Below, one piece after another: positions 1 through 6,890 of a stretch of 23,369 nt of DNA. This DNA comes from Clostridia bacterium (lineage in GTDB: Bacteria > Bacillota > Clostridia > Oscillospirales > CAG-272): positions 1-23,369 of the forward strand of contig JAFVRI010000215.1 of assembly GCA_017504335.1 (NCBI GenBank), given 5' to 3'. The position numbers were made by a program, and so were the translations under genes. The notes below the pieces were generated by a model. That model had not been told where the DNA came from. It did no database searches and worked only from the letters and a program-made list of their open reading frames with translations. The stretch's first letter is position 1, and every line of letters begins with the position of its first letter.

Positions 1-9
1 TCACCGTCT

Positions 10-38
10 ATTTTATAATAGTTTTAGTGCCTTGTCAA
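10..38 (-). promoter_or_regulatory. Possible divergent promoter firing off the left edge
   Basis: On the minus strand there is a perfect TTGACA (complement of 33-38) followed after 17 bp by TAAAAT (complement of 10-15); TATAAA at 12-17 with a 15-bp spacer is an alternative -10. It would drive a gene beyond the left edge, divergent from the AraC regulator. A plus-strand TATAAT at 14-19 could equally be the -10 of the regulator's own promoter, with its -35 outside the window. The target gene cannot be seen. Confidence 0.45.
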
Positions 39-46
39 TGGACGTA

Positions 47-80
47 TTTACTGTTTTGGTATACTTTTTTACTGTTTTGG
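47..80. repeat. Two 13-bp direct repeats 21 bp apart, candidate AraC operator
   Basis: The exact 13-mer TTTACTGTTTTGG occurs at 47-59 and again at 68-80, a start-to-start spacing of 21 bp, or two helical turns. AraC-family proteins typically bind two direct half-sites about 21 bp apart just upstream of a -35 box. Here the repeats lie immediately upstream of the minus-strand TTGACA at 33-38, and the second one runs into the ribosome site (79-83) of the adjacent AraC gene. I infer an operator for that regulator, for divergent activation, autoregulation or both. Confidence 0.5.
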
Positions 81-88
81 AGGATGCC

Positions 89-952
89 ATGAGCTTTGGT
101 TACCATGCCTTTCCCGACCGCTCTGCCAGCGGATTGAACAAATGCAGCAGACAGTCGGACGAATTTCCCCTGATCGTCAACTGTGCGGGAAACGCAAGCT
201 TCACCTTTCCCTTCACCACCGACAACCCAACGGGACGGGAAGATTATTACCTGCTTTATATGTTGCAAGGCGAAATGATCGTCTTTCTTCCCCACGGTTC
301 CGAACAAATCCGTGCGGGTCACGCGGTCATCTTTCCCCCTCGCTACCATTACATTTATAAGTATGATGCAAAAGCTCCCATGAATTATCTTTGGGTCCAT
401 TTTACAGGCTCCTATGTCGATCGATTTTTGCAGGAGTGTGGCTTCGGCTCCCTTCCCTCTCTGTACGATACGGGAACCGATCCGCAGATCGCTCCCCTCT
501 TTCGGGAGCTTTACGATTGTTTTGAATTCGACTCCCCTCTTTCCCGCCCCAAAAGTGCCTCGGCATTGGAACGGATCCTCCTTCGACTTGCGGAACACAT
601 ACAGAAGAAGAGCGAATCCAAGCCCTTGGAACGGTCTCTGCGGGTGATCCACGCCTCCTATCAGACCGACTTAAAGATCCCCGAGCTGGCGGCCTTGGAA
701 AATCTCAGCCACTCCCGTTATATCACGGTCTTTCGGGAGCAGATGGGGATGTCTCCCACCGCCTATATCATCCGCCGACGCATGAGCGCCGCCTGTGAAC
801 TGCTGGAAAACACCGATATTCCCGTCAAGCAAGTCGGTGGCTTGGTAGGATACAATGATCCCCATTTTTTCAGCAAGCTGTTCAAAAAGCACGTGGGCTG
901 CTCTCCCAGTGACTATCGGGCAAATGCCGCCGGGAAAGGAGCCGCTCAATGA
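89..952 (+). CDS. AraC-family transcriptional regulator (cupin + double HTH)
   Basis: This 287-residue protein has the standard AraC layout: an N-terminal cupin-like sensor half (about residues 25-140) and a C-terminal DNA-binding domain (about 180-278). The latter holds two helix-turn-helix units, the first around IPELAALENLSHSRY (197-211) and the second around VKQVGGLVGYNDPHFFSKLF (246-265), ending in the family signature GCSPSDYR. I chose the ATG at 89 because GGAGG at 79-83 sits 5 nt before it; an in-frame TTG at 32 and ATG at 38 lack a ribosome site and lie in promoter DNA. The gene overlaps the next one by the ATGA at 949-952, so the two are probably translationally coupled. Such regulators commonly control sugar-uptake or glycosidase genes, and here the target is likely the unseen gene to the left. 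The ligand is unknown. Confidence 0.93.
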   Translation: MSFGYHAFPDRSASGLNKCSRQSDEFPLIVNCAGNASFTFPFTTDNPTGREDYYLLYMLQGEMIVFLPHGSEQIRAGHAVIFPPRYHYIYKYDAKAPMNYLWVHFTGSYVDRFLQECGFGSLPSLYDTGTDPQIAPLFRELYDCFEFDSPLSRPKSASALERILLRLAEHIQKKSESKPLERSLRVIHASYQTDLKIPELAALENLSHSRYITVFREQMGMSPTAYIIRRRMSAACELLENTDIPVKQVGGLVGYNDPHFFSKLFKKHVGCSPSDYRANAAGKGAAQ

Positions 953-1560
953 AAAAGACCGTCCTGCATTATGTGCTGATTTTCTGCGCCTCGGTTCTGT
1001 ATGCCGTCGGAACGCTTCTGTTGATCTTTCCCCATTCGCTATTGCTGGGAGGAACCAGCGGAATCTCGGTGATTCTCCACGCTTGGCTTCCCATCTCACC
1101 GGGGCTCATCCTCGGAGTCATCAATCTTTCCCTGATCGTCCTTGCGTTTTTCGTTCTGGGCAAGAGCATGGGCATCCGAACCACCGTCGGCTCGGTTCTG
1201 ACCACCGCCGCTGTTACGCTTCTCGAACCGATGTTCGCCCGGGAAACGCCCCTGATCGAAAATCCCTTCTTGTCCGCATTCTGCGGTGCCGCGATCATCG
1301 CCGTGGCAAGCGGTGTCATGTTCTTTGTAGGCTCCTCCTCGGGAGGCACCGATGTCATCGCCTTGATTGTACAGAAATATTCCAAGTTCAACATCGGACG
1401 TGCGCTACTCTTAACCGATTGTCTGATCGTCCTTGTGGGCGGAATCCTTTCCGGATGGATCATTTTCTTTGCATCCACCCTCGGACTGCTTGTGAAAGCC
1501 TTCGGCATCGACGGTGTCATCACACTCATCAAGCATATCAAAAAGAATCCTATCGAATAA
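949..1560 (+). CDS. Short YitT/YczE-like integral membrane protein
   Basis: A 203-residue, very hydrophobic protein with about five or six membrane segments. The early FPHSLLLGGTSGIS motif, the FFVGSSSGGTDVIA repeat of it near residue 125, and a TTVGSV segment are typical of the YitT_membrane (DUF161) family. Common YitT proteins are about 280-290 residues and end in a cytoplasmic DUF2179 domain. This one stops after the membrane part, with only a short basic tail ending KKNPIE. The ATG overlaps the stop of the AraC gene and is preceded by a GGAAAGGAG-like ribosome site. The family's transport function is not established. Cotranscription with an AraC regulator suggests a joint response, but the substrate cannot be told. 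The last 24 bp and the following terminator are shared with the antiporter gene ending at 10902. Confidence 0.85.
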   Translation: MKKTVLHYVLIFCASVLYAVGTLLLIFPHSLLLGGTSGISVILHAWLPISPGLILGVINLSLIVLAFFVLGKSMGIRTTVGSVLTTAAVTLLEPMFARETPLIENPFLSAFCGAAIIAVASGVMFFVGSSSGGTDVIALIVQKYSKFNIGRALLLTDCLIVLVGGILSGWIIFFASTLGLLVKAFGIDGVITLIKHIKKNPIE

Positions 1561-1599
1561 AATCAGACGGCTCACCTCGTTGAAGTGAGCCGTCTTTTT
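1538..1599 (+). repeat. Gene-end repeat, copy 1 (KKNPIE codons plus terminator)
   Basis: Aligned without gaps to 10880-10941, 51 of 62 positions are identical. The first 25 bp, covering the last codons and stop, match at 24 of 25. The hairpin part matches at 27 of 37, including a compensatory pair: C1571-G1589 here, G-C in the other copy. The host genes are unrelated (YitT-like and MFS antiporter). Confidence 0.6.
1565..1599 (+). terminator. Intrinsic terminator of the AraC-YitT unit
   Basis: An 11-bp perfect stem (AGACGGCTCAC at 1565-1575 with its complement at 1585-1595) and a 9-nt loop are followed by TTTT. The stem ends 5 nt after the YitT stop. On the minus strand the same hairpin may stop readthrough from rqcH, though the T-run there is weaker. 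Confidence 0.9.
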
Positions 1600-1613
1600 A
1601 TCCGCAAACTTAG

Positions 1614-1644
1614 TTGGGCGACCTGCTTTACAGTAGTCGCCCAA
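1614..1644. other. 9-bp hairpin between the two convergent units
   Basis: TTGGGCGAC at 1614-1622 pairs with GTCGCCCAA at 1636-1644. It lies just beyond the rqcH stop. No U-tract follows directly on the minus strand; on the plus strand a T-rich run (1652-1656) starts 7 nt later. It may be a secondary terminator or mRNA 3'-end hairpin. The minus-strand stretch AAAAAGAATCC next to it (complement of 1646-1656) also occurs in the two gene-end repeats. Confidence 0.5.
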
Positions 1645-1654
1645 GGGATTCTTT

Positions 1655-3415
1655 TTATTTTCCGATTCTCAAGGCGGCGATTCGATCCTTATCGGGGGTC
1701 ACGTATGCCGTCCAGTTGGTGTGATAGATCACAAGCCCCGGCTTTCCTCCCGCGGGCTTTTTGACGTGCTTGGCAAGCAGATAATCCACCGCAATGTTGG
1801 CGCCCTCCGCCTTGGAATAATGGGCGGCTATCTCAGCCGCCGTGGTAAAGTCCAGATCGGTGGGCTCCTTTCCCTCGGTCACCAGCAGCACATGAGAGCC
1901 GGGGGTGTTCTTGGCATGGAACCAATAGTCGTGCTTCTCTGCCAGCTTGTGGGTAATATACTCATTCTGCACATTGTTCTTTCCGCAAAGCACGCGCATG
2001 CCGTCGGGAGTACGGAACTGTATCACTTGCGGCTTGTGCGCCTTGGGCACGCTGTAATTTTTCATGCGCGACGCATATCCCGAGCGGTACAGCTCATCTC
2101 GGATCTCCAAGAGATCGGCAGGGCCTTCGGCGCGGGTCAGCGCCTCAAAGACGGTATAGAGATACGCAAGCTCATTTTCTCCAAGTTCGATCTGTCGGGA
2201 AAGCTCCACCTTGGCATTTTTCGCCTTGTTGTATCGCTTGTAATACCGTTGTGCGTTTGCCGCGGGCGACAGACGGTTGTCCAGCGTCACCTCAATCTGA
2301 GGAAAGCTTCCGTCCTCCCGCATATTGTCATAGTCATCAAAGAGTACTCTTGTATCTCCTCGTGAAAGCCTATAAATATTGGCGGTGATCAGATCGCCGT
2401 ATTTTTTATATTCCACACCCTTTTCACATTCCGCCAGCTCGATGCGCTGGATCTCCAATTTTTTTCGGATACGGCTCTCGGCATTGGTCAGAAGACGCAG
2501 AATATCCTGAGCGCGCTGATGCACCCGCTGCTCCTTGTCTCTCGTTTCAAAGTAGGCATCGAAGAGCGCACCCGCTCCTTTCATGAAGCGACATTCCGCC
2601 CCTCCGTACTGAGAAAGCGGCAGGAAGGAATACTCTACGGGCTTGCCGTCCGCAAGGATCAGACAGGGCTCAAATGCCTCGCTTCGGATCCGTTCGGTGA
2701 CGGCGGAAAATTCCCGCCAAAGGTCATCGGCAAAGCAGTACCGCACGGGAGTGTCCGTGTGTCCCGTGGCACGAAATACGATCTCCCTCGCCACCACGGG
2801 CGCCATTCCCATAAAGCTCCCCACGATCCACTTGTCCGCCCCTCTCTCCTCAGGTGCTTCCCGAAGGAGCGACAGAAACCGTTCCTCGGTAACCGTCAGA
2901 GGGTCATCCTTATTTTGCGCGGGAGGTAGGGTATAGACCATACCCGGCAAAAGCTGCCTAAGACTATCCAGAGAAAAATCCGTGGTGCGGAGTGCGGTAA
3001 TGATCTTCTTCTGTTCATCCGCAAAGATCAGATTGCTGTATTTGCCCATCAGCTCAGCAATGAGATACCGACGGCATTCAAAGCCCATCTCATCTCGGGT
3101 ATCAAACCCGAGAAACGCCACACGGTCAAAGGGGGCTTGGGTGATCTCCGAGAGCTTGGCTCCCTGCAGATATTTTCGCAGAAGCATGCAGAACATAGGG
3201 GGATTCTGTGGGTTTTCCTTTGGGGCATCGGTAAAGCCGATGCGAGGATTCCCCGAGCCTGCGTTGATCAGCAAGCGCTTGCCGCCCTCAAAGCTTCGCA
3301 TCTGCAACAGGATCTCGTCCCGCTCGGGCTGATAGACCTTTTCAATTCTTGCCCCCAAAGCGGTCTTTTTCAGCTCGCAAAGGGTACAGGCAAGCATTCC
3401 GGCATCAAATGCCAT
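1655..3415 (-). CDS. rqcH: RqcH, ribosome quality-control NFACT protein (FbpA-like)
   Basis: The 586-residue protein matches the usual RqcH/Rqc2 length. RqcH binds the obstructed 50S subunit carrying a stalled nascent chain and recruits tRNA-Ala to add C-terminal alanine tails that mark the chain for degradation. The NFACT-N domain (about 1-200) contains D97-R98 in FDRV, the same numbers as the essential tRNA-binding pair of Bacillus subtilis RqcH. Helix-hairpin-helix and coiled-coil segments follow (about 200-440), then NFACT-R (about 460-560) with YWFHAKNTPGSHVLL. Older databases call it a fibronectin-binding protein. Its ATG lies 5 nt after the TGA of the HAD gene with no visible Shine-Dalgarno, so translation is probably coupled. 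Promoter and regulation are shared with the upstream phosphatase. Confidence 0.95.
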   Translation of the reverse strand: MAFDAGMLACTLCELKKTALGARIEKVYQPERDEILLQMRSFEGGKRLLINAGSGNPRIGFTDAPKENPQNPPMFCMLLRKYLQGAKLSEITQAPFDRVAFLGFDTRDEMGFECRRYLIAELMGKYSNLIFADEQKKIITALRTTDFSLDSLRQLLPGMVYTLPPAQNKDDPLTVTEERFLSLLREAPEERGADKWIVGSFMGMAPVVAREIVFRATGHTDTPVRYCFADDLWREFSAVTERIRSEAFEPCLILADGKPVEYSFLPLSQYGGAECRFMKGAGALFDAYFETRDKEQRVHQRAQDILRLLTNAESRIRKKLEIQRIELAECEKGVEYKKYGDLITANIYRLSRGDTRVLFDDYDNMREDGSFPQIEVTLDNRLSPAANAQRYYKRYNKAKNAKVELSRQIELGENELAYLYTVFEALTRAEGPADLLEIRDELYRSGYASRMKNYSVPKAHKPQVIQFRTPDGMRVLCGKNNVQNEYITHKLAEKHDYWFHAKNTPGSHVLLVTEGKEPTDLDFTTAAEIAAHYSKAEGANIAVDYLLAKHVKKPAGGKPGLVIYHTNWTAYVTPDKDRIAALRIGK

Positions 3416-3420
3416 ATGCG

Positions 3421-4242
3421 TCAGGAGAACATGACGTGATCCACGTCATCCAAGGAGTTGAATACGAAATCGGGCTTGTCCGCAGGCTCAGCCGCATCTA
3501 CGTCCGCGGGCTGTGTCTCGCCCGACAGAACGAGGACCGAGGTCACACCGAACTTCTTGCCCAACGCAATATCGGTATAGAGACGGTCTCCGAAAATACA
3601 CATCTCATCATTCTTGTATCCCGTCGCCTCACCGATCATTTCGATGGTCTCCTTGTAGGGCTTTCCAAAGTAGGTCGGCACCTTGCCCGTGGAAGCGGTG
3701 ACGAGAGCGGCAATGGCGCCGCTATCGGGAATAAATCCGTTCTCGGTGGGACAGTTGAAGTCGGGGTGAGTAGAGAGATACTCCGCCCCCTCACGGATGA
3801 AGCGGCAAGCATTGTTCAGCTTTTCATAGGTCAAGGAAGTATCAAAGCTGGTAATGACAATATCCGCCTTCTCCTCGTCTCCTTTCAAGAGATTGATTCC
3901 CTTCTGTCTGTATTCCTCACACAGCTCATCGGTGGCAACCAGATACACCGATTTTCCCTTGCGGAAGCGGTTGAGAAATTCAAAGGTCACATCGCCCGAG
4001 GTCATGATCTCGTCCGCGGTCGGATCGTAACCGAGACGGGTCAGCTTTTGCAGATAGAAGGGGCTGGTATGAGATGCGTTATTGGTATAAAACAGAACCT
4101 TCTTCCCGTTCTTACGAAGATTTTTAATAAAACGGATGGCAAACTCAAAGGGAATGCCTCCGAGATAAATGGTTCCGTCCATGTCAAAAATATAGAGTTT
4201 TTTCTCACTCAGCGTCTTTACGTTGGGATTTTCAAAGTTCAT
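3421..4242 (-). CDS. HAD-IIA family hydrolase (NagD/p-nitrophenyl phosphatase-like)
   Basis: A 273-residue haloacid-dehalogenase phosphatase. Motif I is D20-M-D22-G-T, with D20 the expected nucleophile. Motif II is the T53-N54-N55 of FYTNNASH, motif III is probably K194 in YFGKPYKE, and motif IV is GDRLYTDIALG with D219 and D224. The class IIA cap lies between motifs II and III. Such enzymes dephosphorylate sugar phosphates, nucleotides or glycolytic by-products; the substrate here cannot be assigned. The ATG at 4242 was chosen over the longer frame reaching 4299, because that extension crosses the promoter -10 (4285-4290). An AAGGA-type ribosome site lies about 11 nt upstream. The gene is the first of a two-gene operon with rqcH. 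Confidence 0.92.
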   Translation of the reverse strand: MNFENPNVKTLSEKKLYIFDMDGTIYLGGIPFEFAIRFIKNLRKNGKKVLFYTNNASHTSPFYLQKLTRLGYDPTADEIMTSGDVTFEFLNRFRKGKSVYLVATDELCEEYRQKGINLLKGDEEKADIVITSFDTSLTYEKLNNACRFIREGAEYLSTHPDFNCPTENGFIPDSGAIAALVTASTGKVPTYFGKPYKETIEMIGEATGYKNDEMCIFGDRLYTDIALGKKFGVTSVLVLSGETQPADVDAAEPADKPDFVFNSLDDVDHVMFS

Positions 4243-4284
4243 ACTGATCAGATTCCTTTCTTTTCTTGGGGTTTCTACTGAAAT

Positions 4285-4313
4285 ATTATACCATACCATT
4301 GCTTTTTTTGCAA
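4285..4313 (-). promoter_or_regulatory. Promoter of the HAD hydrolase-rqcH operon
   Basis: Minus-strand TTGCAA (complement of 4308-4313), a 17-bp spacer and a perfect TATAAT (complement of 4285-4290). The predicted start near 4278 gives a leader of about 36 nt. It is interleaved with the coaW promoter on the other strand, so the two polymerase sites overlap and are probably mutually exclusive. Confidence 0.75.
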
Positions 4314-4327
4314 GAACATGTTATAAT
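4299..4327 (+). promoter_or_regulatory. Promoter of coaW
   Basis: TTGCTT at 4299-4304, a 17-bp spacer and TATAAT at 4322-4327. The start would be near 4334, about 42 nt before the coaW ATG. The -35 box lies within the spacer of the opposing promoter. Confidence 0.75.
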
Positions 4328-4342
4328 ATATTCGAAATATAT
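4326..4342. promoter_or_regulatory. Dyad at the coaW transcription start
   Basis: ATATATT at 4326-4332 and AATATAT at 4336-4342 form a 7-bp inverted repeat around CGA. It overlaps the end of the -10 and the predicted start point, so it could be a repressor operator. AT-rich chance symmetry is a real alternative. Confidence 0.3.
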
Positions 4343-4375
4343 GGAATTTTCATCCTTTTGAAGGAGGTTTTCAAT

Positions 4376-5221
4376 ATGAGAACGGTAATTGGAATTGACG
4401 TAGGCGGAAGTACCACAAAAATCGTGGGCTTTCAAACCGACGGCAAGCAAAAGACCTTGATCGATCCTTTGTTTGTCAGAGCCACCGATGCCATCACCTC
4501 GGTATACGGCGCATTCGGTAAATTCACCATGCAAAACAACCTGAGCCTTTCCGACATTGATTGCGTGCTGATGACGGGAGTGGGATCCTCCTTTATGGAT
4601 AAGCCCATCTACTCCCTGAACTGCAAGAAGGTCTCGGAATTTGAGTGTGTCGGTCTCGGCGGCCTTTATCTGTCGGGTCTGGACGACGCCATCGTGGTCA
4701 GCATGGGCACGGGTACGGCGCTCATTCATGCCACCAGAAAGAACGGAGTTGCCGCCGCGGAATATCTTGGCGGTACAGGTGTGGGCGGAGGAACCCTTGT
4801 GGGGCTTTCCCGTCAGATGCTTGGGGTCGATACCGTGGATCATCTGGAGCAGCTTGCCGCGGAAGGAGATCTGTCGAAGGTGGATTTGCGCATCGGGGAC
4901 ATTTCGGGAGACGATAACTTCCAGATCAATAAGGAGATCACCGCCTCCAATTTCGGAAAGCTCTCGGACATTGCCGACAAGCACGACATTGCCCTGGGTA
5001 TCTCCAACATGGTAGCCGAGACCATCGCCATGCTGGCTGTCTTTGCCGCCAGAAGCTTCGGCATCAAGGATGTGGTCCTCACGGGAAATCTTACCTCCCT
5101 TCCCTCTATTACCCGTGTATTTGAGGGCTTGGAGCAAAACTTCGGCATCCGCTTCCTGATCCCCGAAAACGCCCAGTTCGCCACCGTCATCGGCGCCGCA
5201 CTGTGCGATGAGAAAAAATAA
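4376..5221 (+). CDS. coaW: Type II pantothenate kinase
   Basis: This 281-residue protein phosphorylates pantothenate to 4'-phosphopantothenate with ATP, the first committed step of coenzyme A synthesis. It shows the ASKHA fold motifs: phosphate-1 loop GIDVGGSTTK (6-15), the VSMGTGTALIHA phosphate-2 segment (108-119), a glycine-rich LGGTGVGGGTLVGL (131-144), and the C-terminal VVLTGNL plus ATVIGAAL adenosine segments. Length fits the staphylococcal-type enzyme, usually insensitive to CoA feedback (family knowledge). The ATG at 4376 follows AAGGAGG at 4361-4367; the longer in-frame extension would start inside the divergent HAD gene. It is monocistronic, with its own promoter and terminator. 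An ATPase of the BcrAD/BadFG type has a similar fold but lacks the matching length and motif spacing. Confidence 0.93.
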   Translation: MRTVIGIDVGGSTTKIVGFQTDGKQKTLIDPLFVRATDAITSVYGAFGKFTMQNNLSLSDIDCVLMTGVGSSFMDKPIYSLNCKKVSEFECVGLGGLYLSGLDDAIVVSMGTGTALIHATRKNGVAAAEYLGGTGVGGGTLVGLSRQMLGVDTVDHLEQLAAEGDLSKVDLRIGDISGDDNFQINKEITASNFGKLSDIADKHDIALGISNMVAETIAMLAVFAARSFGIKDVVLTGNLTSLPSITRVFEGLEQNFGIRFLIPENAQFATVIGAALCDEKK

Positions 5222-5231
5222 AGCCAAACAC

Positions 5232-5265
5232 AAAACGGATTGTCAAAATGACAATCCGTTTTTTA
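5232..5265 (+). terminator. Bidirectional terminator between coaW and the Ser-Glu protein
   Basis: A 14-bp perfect stem (5232-5245 with 5249-5262) and an AAA loop are followed by a T-run on both strands. It serves coaW on the plus strand and the convergent gene ending at 5296 on the minus strand. Confidence 0.93.
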
Positions 5266-5295
5266 TTATGTTCGTCCTGCTCCAATTTAAAAGCA

Positions 5296-6774
5296 TCAAA
5301 GCTTGATCCACAGAGCGGGAACGATACCCAAATATTGATGAATATCAATTTGTCTGAACATGCCTCCCGTATATTGAACGGTTTGTGCATTGGTTCCCGA
5401 AGGATGCGGAGAACGAAGCCACCAGTCTCCACAAGCACCGTTTGTTCCGCTCATTGCGACACCTCCGATCGCTTTCGCGTATTTTGTCAAGGCTCTGCTC
5501 TTGGCTCTGTCATGATCCCCGCCATCAATGCCATAGTTATCCTTGAAGCCGTAGTCCTCATTGTTTACCTCCCTGTTGCTAAGCAGGAATACATAGTCCT
5601 GTGTGGCGGGAGCCGAAAATCCCGATCCGAACGACGTGTTGTCCGCATCATTTTTCACATCTGTCAGTTGAATAATTGCCTGCTGAAGAGGCGTGAACGC
5701 CGTCTGATAAAAGTCATGGTTCAACCATGCTCTGACCGTGCTGTATTCATAGCGATTCAACTGAGTTCCGTCGGGAGCCCCTGTCAGAGCCGTATCGTTT
5801 TGATATGCCGATCCATCAATGATATTGGCACACAGTAATAGCGCATATCCGTCTTTTTGCGTCAACACCTTCCATTTGATAGGCTCATATTCAAACCAAT
5901 ATACGGTTTCGGTAACATAACCGTATTTTTCTTGCATCGAAAGTGTGGTATGCGTGTTCATATCAAAATATGTATAAGGGTCGTTGCCGGTTGTATCCTT
6001 CACGCGGTAAGAAGTGAAATACACACCGCGGTACATCTTTTCGTCAAGGACAACATCCTTGTACCACATATAATTTTGTGCTTCTCCGTTTGCATAGGCA
6101 CCATAGGTAATCCAGCCGTCCAGTTCATAATCGTATGTCGGCAAGGCATGGACTTCCATGGCAAGCCGTGCCAGCACTTCGGGGTCGGTTACATCCTTCT
6201 GAGGGTATTGACCAAAATAAATATAGCTGCCGTCCGTCGTATACTGAAGCTCTTCGTTCGGCAATCCGTCTTCACTTTCGCTTTCCTCTTCCGACTCAGA
6301 ATCAGATTCGGACTCTGATTCCGATCCATACTCAGATTCCGACTCGGACTCGGACTCGGTTTCCGATTCAGACTCAGACTCGACTCCGGATCCGACTTCG
6401 ATCTCGGATTCGAATTCCGATTCGATTTCGGACTCCGATTCAGCTTCGGACTCCGATTCGGCTTCGGACTCCGACTCGATTTCGGACTCCGATTCAGCTT
6501 CGGACTCTGATTCAGCTTCGGACTCCGACTCGATTTCGGTTTCCGATTCGAACTCTGACTCGGTTTCCAAGGACTCCTCGGGGTCGGTCTCTACAGACGT
6601 TTCTGTTTCCGTAGACGATTCTGTTTCGGTTTCAATCACCTCATCGCTTACCGTCGGCTCATTGGAATCATTGGACGGTTTTTCATCGGATCCTCCAAAA
6701 ATCACCAAGCATACGCCCACACAAACAAGCAATGCCACAGCAATTCCTATTGCCACATATAATTTTTTCTTCAT
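5296..6774 (-). CDS. Membrane-anchored Ser-Glu-repeat protein with DUF6273-like domain
   Basis: A 492-residue protein of unknown function. Residues 5-27 form one hydrophobic segment after a KKK start and probably anchor it with the rest outside. Residues about 47-168 are almost only Ser and Glu (repeats of ESESEA/ESESEI), a strongly acidic, presumably extended stalk. The C-terminal 320 residues resemble DUF6273: YIYFGQYPQ near the start, then WKVL, a STVRAWLNHDFY segment, FLLSNREV, GDWWLRSP and a closing VPALWIKL. Such domains are common on Clostridia surface proteins and lectin-like folds have been proposed (family knowledge). The start at 6774 has GGAG 6 nt upstream; the extra 14 upstream codons lack a ribosome site. 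No LPXTG motif or lipobox is evident. The gene stands alone, divergent from alaS. Confidence 0.82.
   Translation of the reverse strand: MKKKLYVAIGIAVALLVCVGVCLVIFGGSDEKPSNDSNEPTVSDEVIETETESSTETETSVETDPEESLETESEFESETEIESESEAESESEAESESEIESESEAESESEAESESEIESEFESEIEVGSGVESESESETESESESESEYGSESESESDSESEEESESEDGLPNEELQYTTDGSYIYFGQYPQKDVTDPEVLARLAMEVHALPTYDYELDGWITYGAYANGEAQNYMWYKDVVLDEKMYRGVYFTSYRVKDTTGNDPYTYFDMNTHTTLSMQEKYGYVTETVYWFEYEPIKWKVLTQKDGYALLLCANIIDGSAYQNDTALTGAPDGTQLNRYEYSTVRAWLNHDFYQTAFTPLQQAIIQLTDVKNDADNTSFGSGFSAPATQDYVFLLSNREVNNEDYGFKDNYGIDGGDHDRAKSRALTKYAKAIGGVAMSGTNGACGDWWLRSPHPSGTNAQTVQYTGGMFRQIDIHQYLGIVPALWIKL
6424..6531. repeat. Tandem 54-bp duplication inside the Ser-Glu coding region
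   Basis: 6424-6477 and 6478-6531 are adjacent 54-bp copies differing at about two positions. Each is built from three 18-bp units coding six residues of the ESESEA or ESESEI type. The low divergence suggests recent expansion by slippage or unequal recombination. The degenerate Ser-Glu tract continues on both sides (about 6270-6635). Confidence 0.8.
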
Positions 6775-6828
6775 GTTTTTCTCCGTTTCATTTTGAGTGG
6801 TATACATCCTCAACAACAGTACTTGTTT

Positions 6829-6857
6829 ATTCTATCACATGTCATCCCTCATGTCAA
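6829..6857 (-). promoter_or_regulatory. Promoter of the Ser-Glu protein gene
   Basis: Minus-strand TTGACA (complement of 6852-6857), a 17-bp spacer and TAGAAT (complement of 6829-6834). The leader would be about 50 nt. Confidence 0.72.
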
Positions 6858-6890
6858 GAAAAACCAAGTAATTATTTTGCGTGAAAAAGA

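Noticed and set aside
1655..3415. Fibronectin-binding adhesin as the function of the NFACT protein
   Set aside because: There is no signal peptide, and the D97-R98 pair and the NFACT-R domain fit the ribosome quality-control role; the adhesin name is historical.
4328..4375. Riboswitch before coaW
   Set aside because: The leader of about 42 nt is too short for known classes and shows only a small AT-rich dyad.
6135..6614. Plus-strand Arg/Thr/Pro-rich frame across the Ser-Glu region
   Set aside because: It is the complement of the low-complexity Ser-Glu repeat and has no independent support.
6270..6635. CRISPR-like array
   Set aside because: The repetition is contiguous and in frame (18-bp and 54-bp units coding Ser-Glu), without unique spacers; no cas genes are present.
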